64,000 nt of DNA from an uncultured Bacteroides sp. (lineage in GTDB: Bacteria; Bacteroidota; Bacteroidia; Bacteroidales; Bacteroidaceae): the NCBI RefSeq assembly GCF_947632445.1, contig NZ_CANRPM010000001.1, positions 86,519-150,518 of the forward strand, read 5' to 3'. The notes below the pieces were generated by a model that was not told where the DNA came from, searched no databases, and saw only the letters and a program-made list of their open reading frames with translations. Numbering within the stretch: the first letter of the stretch is position 1; each line of letters opens with the position of its first letter. Of this stretch, positions 45,392 through 54,593 are shown one piece after another. The translations under genes were made by a program, and so were the position numbers.

Positions 45392-48064
45392 TCAGAACAA
45401 TTTCATTTGTCCCGTCAGTTCATCCAAGATGTCGCCTTCACTCTTGTCCTGATCGGAGTCCAGGTCATCGGGCTCTTCTTCGGGTTCTTCAACGACGGAC
45501 TGTAGTTCGGGCTGACGGGTCGGCTCCAATTCGTTGATAGTGTCAATGTCATAAGTCGTCAGACGTTTACCCTTGGCCTTGAAGCCCTTGACGGCGATGA
45601 ACTCGTCGGCCTCGATGACCATCGGGTCGCGGAAACTGTCATGCCCGCCGAATACGACTTCCAGACGGGGATAGCATTCGTCGGTCAGCAGGATAAGTTT
45701 GCTGTTTTTGTTGTCACCCAGGTAGTTCTGCTTGCGGCTGCTCGACTCGAAGCAGAAACGTTTGATGTAGGGATAGTTCTGCTGGTCGGCGTCGTAGAGC
45801 ACGGCAGTCCATACCTTGTTGAAGTCGAATTTTTCCATGATGCGGATACCGTCTTCGTAGTGGTTGTTCACGTCGAAGTTGGTGGTGTAGAAATCGCCGT
45901 TGTTCAGCACCACGAGGACGAGTTCGTCGCTCTGATATTCACCCAAGTATTCGCCGCGACCGTCGTAGTTGAGGCGCAGCACGTCGCGGTCGAACCATAC
46001 TTTGCGTCCACCCAGCGTAGAGCCGCCGCGCTGCTTCAGCGTGATTTTGTGGACCGGGTTGCGCGTCAGGATATTGCCGATGGCCTGACGCCCTTTGATG
46101 CTTATCTTGCTGAAGTCTTCCTCGAAAATGATTTTGCGGATGCGCGGGTTAGGCTTCAGTGTCACCTTAATGATTTCGGCCTCGCCGTTGGGGTTGGCGC
46201 TGAAGTAGATGATGCGCGATTCGGGCGTGCCCTGGGTGACGTCGTACTCACGATCGCGGATAATGGACGTCACGGCAAAGCGCTTGATGTAGGTCGTTCC
46301 ATTCTTGCCGTCGCGGTAGCACACGTTGTAGATAGTACGCTTATCGTTCTTCTTGAAGACGTTGGCGTAGAGGATGTTCTTGCCCACGAACTTCTTGTCG
46401 GCCACAGGCGTGATAAGGTAACGCCCATCGCGGAAGAAGAGAATGACGTCGTCCAGGTTTGAGCAGTTGGCCAAAAACTCATCCTTCTTCAGACCGGTAC
46501 CGATGAAGCCTTCTTCGCGGTTGATGTAGAGCTTCTCGTTGGCCTCGATGACCTTGGTCGAGTCGATGGTGTCAAAGTTGCGCAGCTCCGTGCGACGGGG
46601 AAAGTTTTTGCCGTACTTCTCTTTGAGCATACGGAACCATTCGACGGTGTATTCCATCAGATTGGCCAAATGTCGTTCGGTCTCCTCGATGTCGGCCTTC
46701 ATGCGGGCTATCTGTTCTTCGGCCTTGTCGGAATTAAACTTCAGGATGCGGGCCATCTTGATTTCCATCAGGCGGAGAATGTCATCCTTTGTCACTTCAC
46801 GGATGAACTGCGGGTAGTAGGGCGTCAGGCGCAGGTCGATGTGCTCGCAGGCGGCGTCCATGTTCTCGGCCTGTTCAAATTCCTTGTCCTTATAGATGCG
46901 TTCTTCGATGAATATCTTTTCGAGCGAGGCGAAGTGCAGGCTTTCGCGCACCTCGTCGCGGTGTATTTCCAGTTCACGGCGCAACAGGTCGCGCGTATTA
47001 TCCACAGATTTGCACAGCACGTCGCTCACGGTGAGGAAATGGGGCTTGCATTCATCTATAACGCAGCAGTTAGGCGAGATGCTTACCTCGCAGTCGGTGA
47101 AGGCGTAGAGGGCGTCGATGGTCTTGTCCGACGAGGTGCCCGGCGTCAGATGTACCAATATCTCGACGCTTCCCGATGTCAGGTCTTCAACCTTGCGTAT
47201 TTTGATTTTTCCTTTCTCGCTGGCTTTCACGATGGAGTCGCACACGTTGGCCACAGTCTTGCCGTAGGGGATTTCGCGGATGGCCAGTGTTTTGTTGTCC
47301 ACCTTCTCAATCTTCGAACGGACACGTACCGAACCGCCGCGTTCACCGTCATTGTACTTCGACACGTCAATGCTGCCTCCCGTTTGGAAGTCGGGGTAGA
47401 GACGAAAACCTTCGCCATGAAGGTAGCTGATGGCGGCATCGCACAACTCGTTGAAATTGTGAGGCAGGATCTTGGACGACAAACCGACGGCAATGCCTTC
47501 CACACCCTGGGCCAACAGTAAAGGGAATTTGACGGGCAGGGTAACGGGCTCGCGATTGCGGCCGTCGTAGGACAGCTTCCATTCTGTGGTCTTGGGATTG
47601 AACACCACATCAAGGGCAAACTTCGAGAGGCGGGCTTCAATGTAACGGGGAGCGGCAGCACTGTCGCCCGTCAGAATGTTTCCCCAGTTGCCCTGGCAGT
47701 CAACGAGCAGGTCTTTTTGCCCCAACTGCACCAGCGCGTCACCGATGGAGGCATCGCCGTGGGGGTGGAACTGCATGGTGTGTCCCACGATGTTGGCCAC
47801 CTTGTTATAGCGCCCGTCCTCCATGCGCCGCATAGAGTGCAGGATGCGCCGCTGCACAGGTTTCAGTCCGTCCATGATGTGGGGCACGGCACGTTCCAGT
47901 ATCACGTATGAGGCATAGTCCAGAAACCAGTTCTGGTACATACCGCTCAGTTGGTGCTTCACATTTTCGTCTTTTGTATCGGCGGGTTTGTAGTCCGAAT
48001 GTCCCTCCCGGCCTTCGGGCAGGTTATCCTGTTCCTCTTGGGTCTTGTCAAAGTCTTCGCTCAT
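45392..48064 (-). CDS. parC: DNA topoisomerase IV subunit A-like protein
   Basis: 890-aa type IIA topoisomerase A subunit that decatenates or relaxes DNA with a ParE/GyrB partner (not in this window). The N-terminal breakage-reunion domain has QFHPHGDASIGDALVQL (quinolone-resistance region) and the active-site tyrosine in APRYIEARL (Y141). The C-terminus lacks the GyrA box and is rich in beta strands, so ParC is more likely than GyrA. The acidic tail (EEPEEEPDDLDSDQDKSEGD) is unusual. The promoter closely matches that of rpoN. Confidence 0.9.
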   Translation of the reverse strand: MSEDFDKTQEEQDNLPEGREGHSDYKPADTKDENVKHQLSGMYQNWFLDYASYVILERAVPHIMDGLKPVQRRILHSMRRMEDGRYNKVANIVGHTMQFHPHGDASIGDALVQLGQKDLLVDCQGNWGNILTGDSAAAPRYIEARLSKFALDVVFNPKTTEWKLSYDGRNREPVTLPVKFPLLLAQGVEGIAVGLSSKILPHNFNELCDAAISYLHGEGFRLYPDFQTGGSIDVSKYNDGERGGSVRVRSKIEKVDNKTLAIREIPYGKTVANVCDSIVKASEKGKIKIRKVEDLTSGSVEILVHLTPGTSSDKTIDALYAFTDCEVSISPNCCVIDECKPHFLTVSDVLCKSVDNTRDLLRRELEIHRDEVRESLHFASLEKIFIEERIYKDKEFEQAENMDAACEHIDLRLTPYYPQFIREVTKDDILRLMEIKMARILKFNSDKAEEQIARMKADIEETERHLANLMEYTVEWFRMLKEKYGKNFPRRTELRNFDTIDSTKVIEANEKLYINREEGFIGTGLKKDEFLANCSNLDDVILFFRDGRYLITPVADKKFVGKNILYANVFKKNDKRTIYNVCYRDGKNGTTYIKRFAVTSIIRDREYDVTQGTPESRIIYFSANPNGEAEIIKVTLKPNPRIRKIIFEEDFSKISIKGRQAIGNILTRNPVHKITLKQRGGSTLGGRKVWFDRDVLRLNYDGRGEYLGEYQSDELVLVVLNNGDFYTTNFDVNNHYEDGIRIMEKFDFNKVWTAVLYDADQQNYPYIKRFCFESSSRKQNYLGDNKNSKLILLTDECYPRLEVVFGGHDSFRDPMVIEADEFIAVKGFKAKGKRLTTYDIDTINELEPTRQPELQSVVEEPEEEPDDLDSDQDKSEGDILDELTGQMKLF

Positions 48065-48102
48065 ATTCTTTTGGTCGGTTGCTGTCTATTTTTCGTTGCA
48101 GG

Positions 48103-48134
48103 CAAAAATAGCAAAAGACGAGCGCATGGGCAAA
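48103..48134 (-). promoter_or_regulatory. Promoter of parC (shared module)
   Basis: Minus strand TTTG (48131-48134) and TATTTTTG (48103-48110), 20 bp apart. The surrounding TCATTTGCCCATGCGCT aligns with the rpoN promoter TCATTTGCCTATGCGCT, including the non-consensus spacer. Confidence 0.75.
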
Positions 48135-48334
48135 TGAAAAACACCGTTTTTTGATTGGGCGGTACCAAGTCGCCCTTTATTTTATCGAAAATTATGAAAA
48201 ATCTCAGGAAAAGCGGCTTGTATGCCCGCCGGAATTGCCAACAATCGTTGGCGAGATTCTCTATGGATTTGGCGGCTTATGTATTTTTAATATTCCTCAA
48301 GGCCCAATGTATCAGATAAACCCTTATCTTTGGA

Positions 48335-48406
48335 CAAGATAGAATATGGTTCGGCATAAAAATCAGGCAAGCTTGTTTTTTATACTCTTACCTTTCCTTA
48401 TCTTTG
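48335..48406 (+). promoter_or_regulatory. Promoter region of glyS with a block shared with rpoN
   Basis: TATCTTTG at 48399-48406 is the likely -7 box, 50 bp before the glyS ATG. At 48335-48356 the sequence matches 18 of 22 positions of 35326-35347 upstream of rpoN (GATAGAATATGGTTCGGCA versus AATAGAGCATGGTTCAGCA). The remaining 48135-48334 holds no supported gene. Confidence 0.6.
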
Positions 48407-48455
48407 TGGCGTTTTATTGAGACTTAGGAATAAAATTAATCTATTTTTTACGAAA

Positions 48456-49997
48456 ATGGCACAAGAAGACATTTTTAAGAAACTTGTATCGCATTGCAAG
48501 GAGTATGGTTTTGTGTTTCCCAGCAGCGAAATCTACGACGGACTGGGAGCCGTATATGACTACGGACAGAACGGTGTGGAACTAAAGAACAACATCAAGC
48601 AATACTGGTGGCAGAGCATGGTGCTGCTCCACGAGAACATCGTAGGCATCGACTCGGCCATCTTCATGCACCCCACAATCTGGAAGGCCAGCGGACACGT
48701 GGATGCATTCAATGACCCCCTCATTGACAACCGTGACTCGAAGAAACGCTACCGCGCCGACGTACTCATCGAGGACCAGATAGCCAAGTATGACGAAAAA
48801 ATCAACAAGGAAGTGACCAAGGCTGCCAAGAAATATGGCGACGCTTTCGACGAAGCTCAGTTCCGTGCGACCAACGCTCGCGTGCTGGAGCACCGGCAGA
48901 AGCGCGAAGCCCTGCACCAGCGCTACTCCGATGCCATGAATGCCGGTCCTGACCTGAACGAGCTACGCCAGATCATCCTCGACGAGGAAATCGTTTGCCC
49001 CATCAGCGGCACGAAGAACTGGACCGAGGTACGCCAGTTCAACCTGATGTTCTCCACCGAAATGGGTTCTACAGCCGATGGCTCCATGAAAGTGTATCTC
49101 CGTCCCGAGACGGCACAGGGCATTTTCGTCAACTACCTGAACGTACAGAAGACGGGCCGCATGAAAATTCCCTTCGGTATTGCACAGATCGGTAAGGCCT
49201 TCCGTAACGAAATCGTGGCACGCCAGTTCATCTTCCGCATGCGCGAATTCGAGCAGATGGAAATGCAATTCTTCGTAAAGCCCGGCACCGAGCTGGAGTG
49301 GTTCAAGAAGTGGAAGGAAATCCGCCTGAAGTGGCACAAGGCCTTGGGCTTCGGCGACGATCATTACCGCTACCATGACCATGAGAAGCTGGCCCACTAC
49401 GCCAACGCTGCTACCGATATCGAATTCCTGATGCCTTTCGGATTTAAGGAAGTGGAAGGTATCCATAGCCGAACCAACTTCGACCTCTCTCAGCACGAGA
49501 AGTTCTCCGGGAAGAACATCAAATACTTCGATCCTGAAACGAACGAAAGCTACACACCGTATGTCATCGAGACTTCGATTGGCGTCGACCGCATGTTCCT
49601 CAGCATTATGTCTGCCTCCTACCAGGAAGAGCAACTGGAGAATGGCGAGAGCCGCGTTGTGCTGAAACTGCCTGCTGCCTTAGCCCCTGTGAAACTGGCC
49701 GTGATGCCGCTTGTCAAAAAAGACGGTCTGCCTGAGAAGGCACGCGAGATCATCGATACGCTGAAGTTCCACTTCCACTGCCAGTACGACGAGAAAGACT
49801 CCATCGGCAAGCGCTACCGTCGTCAAGATGCCATCGGAACACCCTACTGCGTGACTGTCGATCACCAGACGTTAGAAGACGGATGTGTCACCCTGCGCGA
49901 TCGCGACACCATGAAGCAGGAGCGTGTGGCCATTACCGACCTCGACCGTCTGATTGCCGACCGCGTCAGCATCACGTCGCTGCTCAAAACGCTCTGA
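48456..49997 (+). CDS. glyS: Glycyl-tRNA synthetase (dimeric class II)
   Basis: 513-aa alpha2-type GlyRS. Class II motifs: VYDYGQNGVELKNNI near the N-terminus, RPETAQGIFVNYLNV (~214), GKAFRNEI...FRMREFEQMEMQFF (~247) and SIGVDRMFLSIM (~373). The C-terminal anticodon-binding domain follows. The ORF-track start at 48417 is inside the leader; MAQEDIFKKLV at 48456 is the family N-terminus. Confidence 0.96.
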   Translation: MAQEDIFKKLVSHCKEYGFVFPSSEIYDGLGAVYDYGQNGVELKNNIKQYWWQSMVLLHENIVGIDSAIFMHPTIWKASGHVDAFNDPLIDNRDSKKRYRADVLIEDQIAKYDEKINKEVTKAAKKYGDAFDEAQFRATNARVLEHRQKREALHQRYSDAMNAGPDLNELRQIILDEEIVCPISGTKNWTEVRQFNLMFSTEMGSTADGSMKVYLRPETAQGIFVNYLNVQKTGRMKIPFGIAQIGKAFRNEIVARQFIFRMREFEQMEMQFFVKPGTELEWFKKWKEIRLKWHKALGFGDDHYRYHDHEKLAHYANAATDIEFLMPFGFKEVEGIHSRTNFDLSQHEKFSGKNIKYFDPETNESYTPYVIETSIGVDRMFLSIMSASYQEEQLENGESRVVLKLPAALAPVKLAVMPLVKKDGLPEKAREIIDTLKFHFHCQYDEKDSIGKRYRRQDAIGTPYCVTVDHQTLEDGCVTLRDRDTMKQERVAITDLDRLIADRVSITSLLKTL

Positions 49998-50032
49998 TAA
50001 ATTGAGAATAGAAAATGAAAAATGGAAAATCC

Positions 50033-50668
50033 ATGAAAAGAATACGTAAGATTCTCTGTTCCCTATTGTCGCTGACTGCTCTGCTCTTTGCTTCGTGCGA
50101 GGAAGTGCAGGAGGTCGGTAAATACGACAACTGGCAAGCCCGCAATGAGGCTTTCATTGACTCTATCGCCCGCGAGACGGGAGGCCTGATTATCGACTCG
50201 GAGGAGAAAGCTGCTGCCGTGGAGGTCGGTCGACTGTTTGCCATTGCCACCACTTCAGGCACCACATCGAGCGACCAGTATGTCTATTGCAAGAAGATTA
50301 CAGCCAATCCTAACGGACGTCGTCCGCTCTACACCGAGTCGGTATCTGTCTATTATTACGGCACACTGATTACGGGCGACCTGTTCAACGGAAACTTTAC
50401 GGGCTACTCGGCCCTTGAACAGGGTACGCTAAACACTACGGGCAAGGCTCCGACTAAGTTCGATGCTCCCAATGAATTCGAAGTTAGTGGCGTTATTGCC
50501 GGATGGACGGCTGCTCTTCAGCTGATGAAAACGGGCGAACGCTGGATGCTGTATATCCCTTATCAGTCGGGATATGGCACGGGCGGAAACTCGTCGGGAA
50601 ATATTCCAGGTTATTCGGCCCTCACTTTTGACCTCGATCTGGTAGAGGTGGTGGAAGACGAAGATTGA
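50033..50668 (+). CDS. FKBP-type peptidyl-prolyl isomerase lipoprotein (DUF4827-like)
   Basis: 211 aa with a type II signal peptide, lipobox LFASC. The C-terminal half is FKBP-like: VYYYGTLITGDLFNGNF and AGWTAALQLMKTGERWMLYI with IPYQSGYG. Several FKBP ligand residues look non-standard (for example YYYGTL for Y-x-G-x-L), so isomerase activity is uncertain. It follows glyS by 35 nt and is probably co-transcribed. MKRIRKIL at 50033 is preferred over 50015 as the signal-peptide start. Confidence 0.75.
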   Translation: MKRIRKILCSLLSLTALLFASCEEVQEVGKYDNWQARNEAFIDSIARETGGLIIDSEEKAAAVEVGRLFAIATTSGTTSSDQYVYCKKITANPNGRRPLYTESVSVYYYGTLITGDLFNGNFTGYSALEQGTLNTTGKAPTKFDAPNEFEVSGVIAGWTAALQLMKTGERWMLYIPYQSGYGTGGNSSGNIPGYSALTFDLDLVEVVEDED

Positions 50669-50909
50669 GACAACTTTTAGAAGTTGCACGGCATGGAGGC
50701 TGCCAGCAAGCCTTTCTCGTTGAGATACAGTTCCTGGAACAAGTTTGGTTTTGCCTGTCGCAGGCGATAGCGGCCGAAGTCTTGTTAATGGGCAGCCGGA
50801 TTTGGAGGTGGAGTCGGATTTGCGGTAATTCGCAGCGGATGTATTCCATGACCAAGCTGTTACTGGAAATCTCGATGAATGCAATATTCTTTATATTCAC
50901 GGTTCGTAG

Positions 50910-51746
50910 TTAACAGTGGTAGGCGATGAGGCCTTCCATAGGACTCTTAAGGATGGTGCCCAAACGAATGCCCATTTTATCGGCGGCTTGTGCCAACACG
51001 TCTTTGTAGTAGTAGGCTACGGAGCCGATGAAGTGGACTTCATGGTTGGGGTAATCATATTGCATGACATTGCGCTTCAGGAACGATTTGAAACTATTCA
51101 GGACGAGGTTATGTACGCAAGGTTCGCTAAGGTTCTGTGCCAGAAAAGGCGATAGGCTTGCCAAGAAACGGTTAGGGAACGGCTTTCTATAGACACGGTC
51201 GATGATGTCGGCAGGTGTCAGGTTGAATTGTTGGAGGAACTTCTCCTTCAATTCCGGCGTCATCTGGTTTTTCAAAATATCACCTACCAGCATCTTACCC
51301 AAGCAAGCACCGCTGCCTTCGTCACCTAAGATAAAGCCAAGAGGAGACACGTTCTGCACAATCTTCTCACCATCGTAGTAGCACGAGTTGGATCCTGTAC
51401 CCATAATGCAGGCGATACCTGCACGGTGTCCGCACAGACTGCGGGCGGCGGCCAGCATATCGGTGTTTACCTCTACCTCGCCCTTTACGTGCAGGTGTCG
51501 GAGAATGGTTCGGCAAACAGTCTCTATTTTATCGGGAAAAGCGCATCCTGCACCATAGAAGTAGACAGCATCCAGTTCACAGGCCTGTAGCTGGGGCAGA
51601 AGAGCGGTCGCTATCTCGTTACCAATCTCTCTTTCACTCTGAAAAAAGGGGTTGGTACCTTTCGTAAAAATCTGTTGGAAGACTTCTCCATGCTCGACTA
51701 AACGCCAATCGGTCTTGGTAGATCCGCTGTCCGCTATCAGTATCAT
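50910..51746 (-). CDS. BadF/BadG-type amino-sugar kinase (MurK/GlcNAc-kinase-like)
   Basis: 278-aa ASKHA-fold kinase. The phosphate-1 loop is DSGSTKTDWRLV (~6-17); GTGSNSCYYDG (~114) and GDEGSGACLGK (~136) complete the ATP site. Homologues phosphorylate GlcNAc or, in Tannerella and Clostridium (MurK), both MurNAc and GlcNAc. It is the last gene of the operon namZ - symporter - nagX-like - kinase, which supports a MurNAc/GlcNAc role. No murQ etherase is in the window. Confidence 0.85.
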   Translation of the reverse strand: MILIADSGSTKTDWRLVEHGEVFQQIFTKGTNPFFQSEREIGNEIATALLPQLQACELDAVYFYGAGCAFPDKIETVCRTILRHLHVKGEVEVNTDMLAAARSLCGHRAGIACIMGTGSNSCYYDGEKIVQNVSPLGFILGDEGSGACLGKMLVGDILKNQMTPELKEKFLQQFNLTPADIIDRVYRKPFPNRFLASLSPFLAQNLSEPCVHNLVLNSFKSFLKRNVMQYDYPNHEVHFIGSVAYYYKDVLAQAADKMGIRLGTILKSPMEGLIAYHC

Positions 51747-51757
51747 AGTAATAAAAT

Positions 51758-52951
51758 TTATATCTTAATGTATATTTTCCTCTTGTACAATTGATACCCG
51801 ATGCACCAGTTAATAGCAACAAATAGCAGCGCATAAACCAGCGAGCCGACGGTATCACCAAAAATCGGTTGCGTTATCTTGTCGTAGATCAGGCTATGGA
51901 TGGAAATGCTTCCGTCGTCCCAGGGTAGGTAAATGCTTCCGAACAGGATACCAAGCACGTCGCTCAGCACGTACATGAACAGCGGATTTACGCCAAACGA
52001 CTCGAAGAACAGGCTCCAGTGTCTATATCCCTTCACGTCTATAATCCAGATGAGTAATGCCAGCAAACTGGATGCCAGTCCACAGGTAGTGAGTACAAAG
52101 GTGGGAGACCATACCTTCTTGTTGAGAGGACATCCGTAGCTCAGTAGCAAGCCACTGAAAGTAAGAATAGTACCTGTCAGGAACAGTTTGACAAGGTGTG
52201 ATTGGAGTACTTCTTCGCGGCTGCGACTGGCGGTATTCTTGTCGCCCAACATCATACGGCCTACGCAAAAGCCCAGCAGTACGTGGGCTATGGAGGGAAT
52301 AGTGCTCAGCAAGCCTTCGGGATCAATACCATTATCTTTGTACATATGTTCCGGGGTAAGGACGGCACGGTCTACGATAGATAGGATGTTACTTTCGTTG
52401 TAGGCAAAGCCGTTGCCGCACATCAATAGAACAAAGTAGCCCACAAGGAGCGTAACGATGAGGTAAGGGATGTGGCTATGCTTCATTATAAGAGCTACAA
52501 TGGATGCGGCGCAGTAGCACAAAGCCAAACGCTGCATGACGCCCAAGATACGTATGCGGTCGAATATCCCTACCGATGCCCACAGGTTCTGCCCAAAACT
52601 CAGGTCGTCGGGAGGAGAAACCCAGTAGTAGCAGAAGTGTGAGAACCAGTCGATAGCCATGCCGATGATAAAGATAAGCAAGGTACGCCGCAGGATTTTC
52701 CTAAGTGTGGCATGGCTGTAAGTAAAATTATATTTCTTCAATGAAATGTAGGTCGATATGCCCATGATGAACATGAAGAAAGGAAATACCAGGTCGGTTG
52801 GTGTCAATCCGTTCCACTCGGCATGACGCAGGGGAGCATAGATGTGTCCCCATGTGCCAGGATTATTCACCAAAATCATGCCGGCGATGGTAATTCCTCG
52901 CAGGATGTCAAGGGCAAGAATACGCTTACTGTTGGTTTGCGGTCGGTTCAT
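51758..52951 (-). CDS. NagX/DUF5009-like acyltransferase membrane protein
   Basis: 397 aa, about ten membrane helices. KRILALDILRGITIAGMILVNNPG at the N-terminus and TPTDLVFPFFMFIMG are typical of the COG4299/HGSNAT-like NagX family, related to human heparan-alpha-glucosaminide N-acetyltransferase. NagX genes recur in GlcNAc-use operons; biochemical function is not firmly known. 11 nt separates it from the kinase. Confidence 0.8.
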   Translation of the reverse strand: MNRPQTNSKRILALDILRGITIAGMILVNNPGTWGHIYAPLRHAEWNGLTPTDLVFPFFMFIMGISTYISLKKYNFTYSHATLRKILRRTLLIFIIGMAIDWFSHFCYYWVSPPDDLSFGQNLWASVGIFDRIRILGVMQRLALCYCAASIVALIMKHSHIPYLIVTLLVGYFVLLMCGNGFAYNESNILSIVDRAVLTPEHMYKDNGIDPEGLLSTIPSIAHVLLGFCVGRMMLGDKNTASRSREEVLQSHLVKLFLTGTILTFSGLLLSYGCPLNKKVWSPTFVLTTCGLASSLLALLIWIIDVKGYRHWSLFFESFGVNPLFMYVLSDVLGILFGSIYLPWDDGSISIHSLIYDKITQPIFGDTVGSLVYALLFVAINWCIGYQLYKRKIYIKI

Positions 52952-53040
52952 AACGGTTGTTCTTTCTTTCTATTTTTAGGGGTTAATACATTCATCTTCC
53001 AGATAACATCGTTTTGCTTGCATGATGGATTAGGGTCAAG

Positions 53041-54510
53041 TCAATCATAGCGGTTCTTACCGGTTTGAATAAGGAGGCAAAGTCCAAGGGCGGTAATCAA
53101 CGCATTGATGATGAGCAGCTCAAAGCTGATTTGATAGCCGCCAAACCAGGCTTCGCTATGGCTTTGCAGGATGTAGCATAGGATGGGGGAAGCAATAGCC
53201 ACCAGCGGTACCCATCGGTCGCGGACAGGTTTCTTGCAGGCCATGCCGAAGATAAACATGCCGAGAATGGGGCCGTATGTATAGGCAGCAAAACTATAAA
53301 CGGCATTGATGGCGCTGTCATCGTTCAGCTCGTAGAAGATGATGATGACAATAACCATAAGCAGCGACATGATGAAATGTACCAGTTTGCGTGTCAAAGT
53401 CAAATTTTTGTCGTCTTGTTTCTCGTCCGCTTTCAGAATGTCGATGGTGAACGAGGTGGTAAGCGCCGTCAGGGCAGAGCCTGCGGCAGAATAGGCAGCA
53501 GCGATCAACCCGATAATAAAGATGATGCCAATGAAAAGCGGGAAGTCCTTGCTCCAGGCTACTTCGCCGAACAAGGCGTCGCCTGCTATCGGCCTTTCCC
53601 GGATTAGATGGACATCGGCATACATGTAGAGGAGTGTGCCCAATACAAGGAACAGGCCGATAACGAAGATTTGAATGAACGAACTCAAAATCATGTTCTT
53701 CTGCGATTCACGGAAATTCTTGCAGCTCAGGGTGCGTTGCATCAGGTCTTGGTCGAGACCCGTGCAGGCAATAATCATGAATACGCCGGCAATGAACTGC
53801 TTCCAGAAGTATCGTCCGTCGTTCGGGTCGTCGAAAAAGAACAGCTTGCTGGTAGGATGACCGGCCACTACGGCAGGAAGTTCGCCGAAATCAATCTGTA
53901 AATTATAGGCAATAAACACTATGCAACTGATGACTGACACAAGGAGGCAAAGCGTTTTCAAAGAGTCCGTCCAAATCAAAGACTTCACGCCTCCTTGGAA
54001 AGAATAGAGCCAGATGAGCGCTACCGTCAGTACCACGTTAAGGGAAAACGGCACGTGCAGGGGAGCGAACACCAGCGTTTGCAACACAACGCATACGACA
54101 AAAAATCGGACTGATGCTCCCAACATTTTGGATACGAAGAAGAACCAGGCTCCTGTGCGGTAGGAAGCCAGTCCGAAGCGACTCTCTAAATAGCCATAGA
54201 TGCTGATCAGGTTCATCTTGTAAAACAAAGGTATCAATACGAGCGCTACGAGGATAGAACCTACAAAGAAGCCCAACACCATCTGCATGTAGGAATAACT
54301 GCCTGCCAAAACGGCGCCGGGAACGGAGATAAAGGTTACGCCTGAGATGGTAGCCCCAATCATAGCCAGCGTCACCATGTACCAGGACGACTTGCGGTTA
54401 CCTGTAAAAAAGCCGGCATTGTCAGCTTTACGCCCTGTTATCCAAGAAATGATGAATAGCAATGCGAAGTAGTATGCGATGGTAGCGAGTATAATCCAGA
54501 CAGTAGTCAT
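53041..54510 (-). CDS. Sodium:solute symporter family transporter
   Basis: 489 aa with 13 predicted helices and SSS-family motifs (MIGATISGVTFISVPG; AAAYSAAGSALTALTTSF). In Tannerella an SSS-type transporter (MurT) imports MurNAc. Its place between namZ and the kinase suggests the same here: inner-membrane uptake of a released amino sugar. Confidence 0.87.
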   Translation of the reverse strand: MTTVWIILATIAYYFALLFIISWITGRKADNAGFFTGNRKSSWYMVTLAMIGATISGVTFISVPGAVLAGSYSYMQMVLGFFVGSILVALVLIPLFYKMNLISIYGYLESRFGLASYRTGAWFFFVSKMLGASVRFFVVCVVLQTLVFAPLHVPFSLNVVLTVALIWLYSFQGGVKSLIWTDSLKTLCLLVSVISCIVFIAYNLQIDFGELPAVVAGHPTSKLFFFDDPNDGRYFWKQFIAGVFMIIACTGLDQDLMQRTLSCKNFRESQKNMILSSFIQIFVIGLFLVLGTLLYMYADVHLIRERPIAGDALFGEVAWSKDFPLFIGIIFIIGLIAAAYSAAGSALTALTTSFTIDILKADEKQDDKNLTLTRKLVHFIMSLLMVIVIIIFYELNDDSAINAVYSFAAYTYGPILGMFIFGMACKKPVRDRWVPLVAIASPILCYILQSHSEAWFGGYQISFELLIINALITALGLCLLIQTGKNRYD

Positions 54511-54593
54511 ATCAGTATCTTCTTTTTTTCTTTATGGAAAAGCATTGGTTTCTTGGGCAGAAAACAGTGCTTTAGGGTTGAAAAATCAATGCT

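Noticed and set aside
48151-48342. 63-aa ORF between parC and glyS
   Set aside because: No ATG start, no recognisable domain, and it ends inside the glyS promoter region.
50622-50900. 92-aa minus-strand ORF after the FKBP gene
   Set aside because: It overlaps the FKBP 3' end and has no family features; the gap 50669-50909 is best left uncalled.
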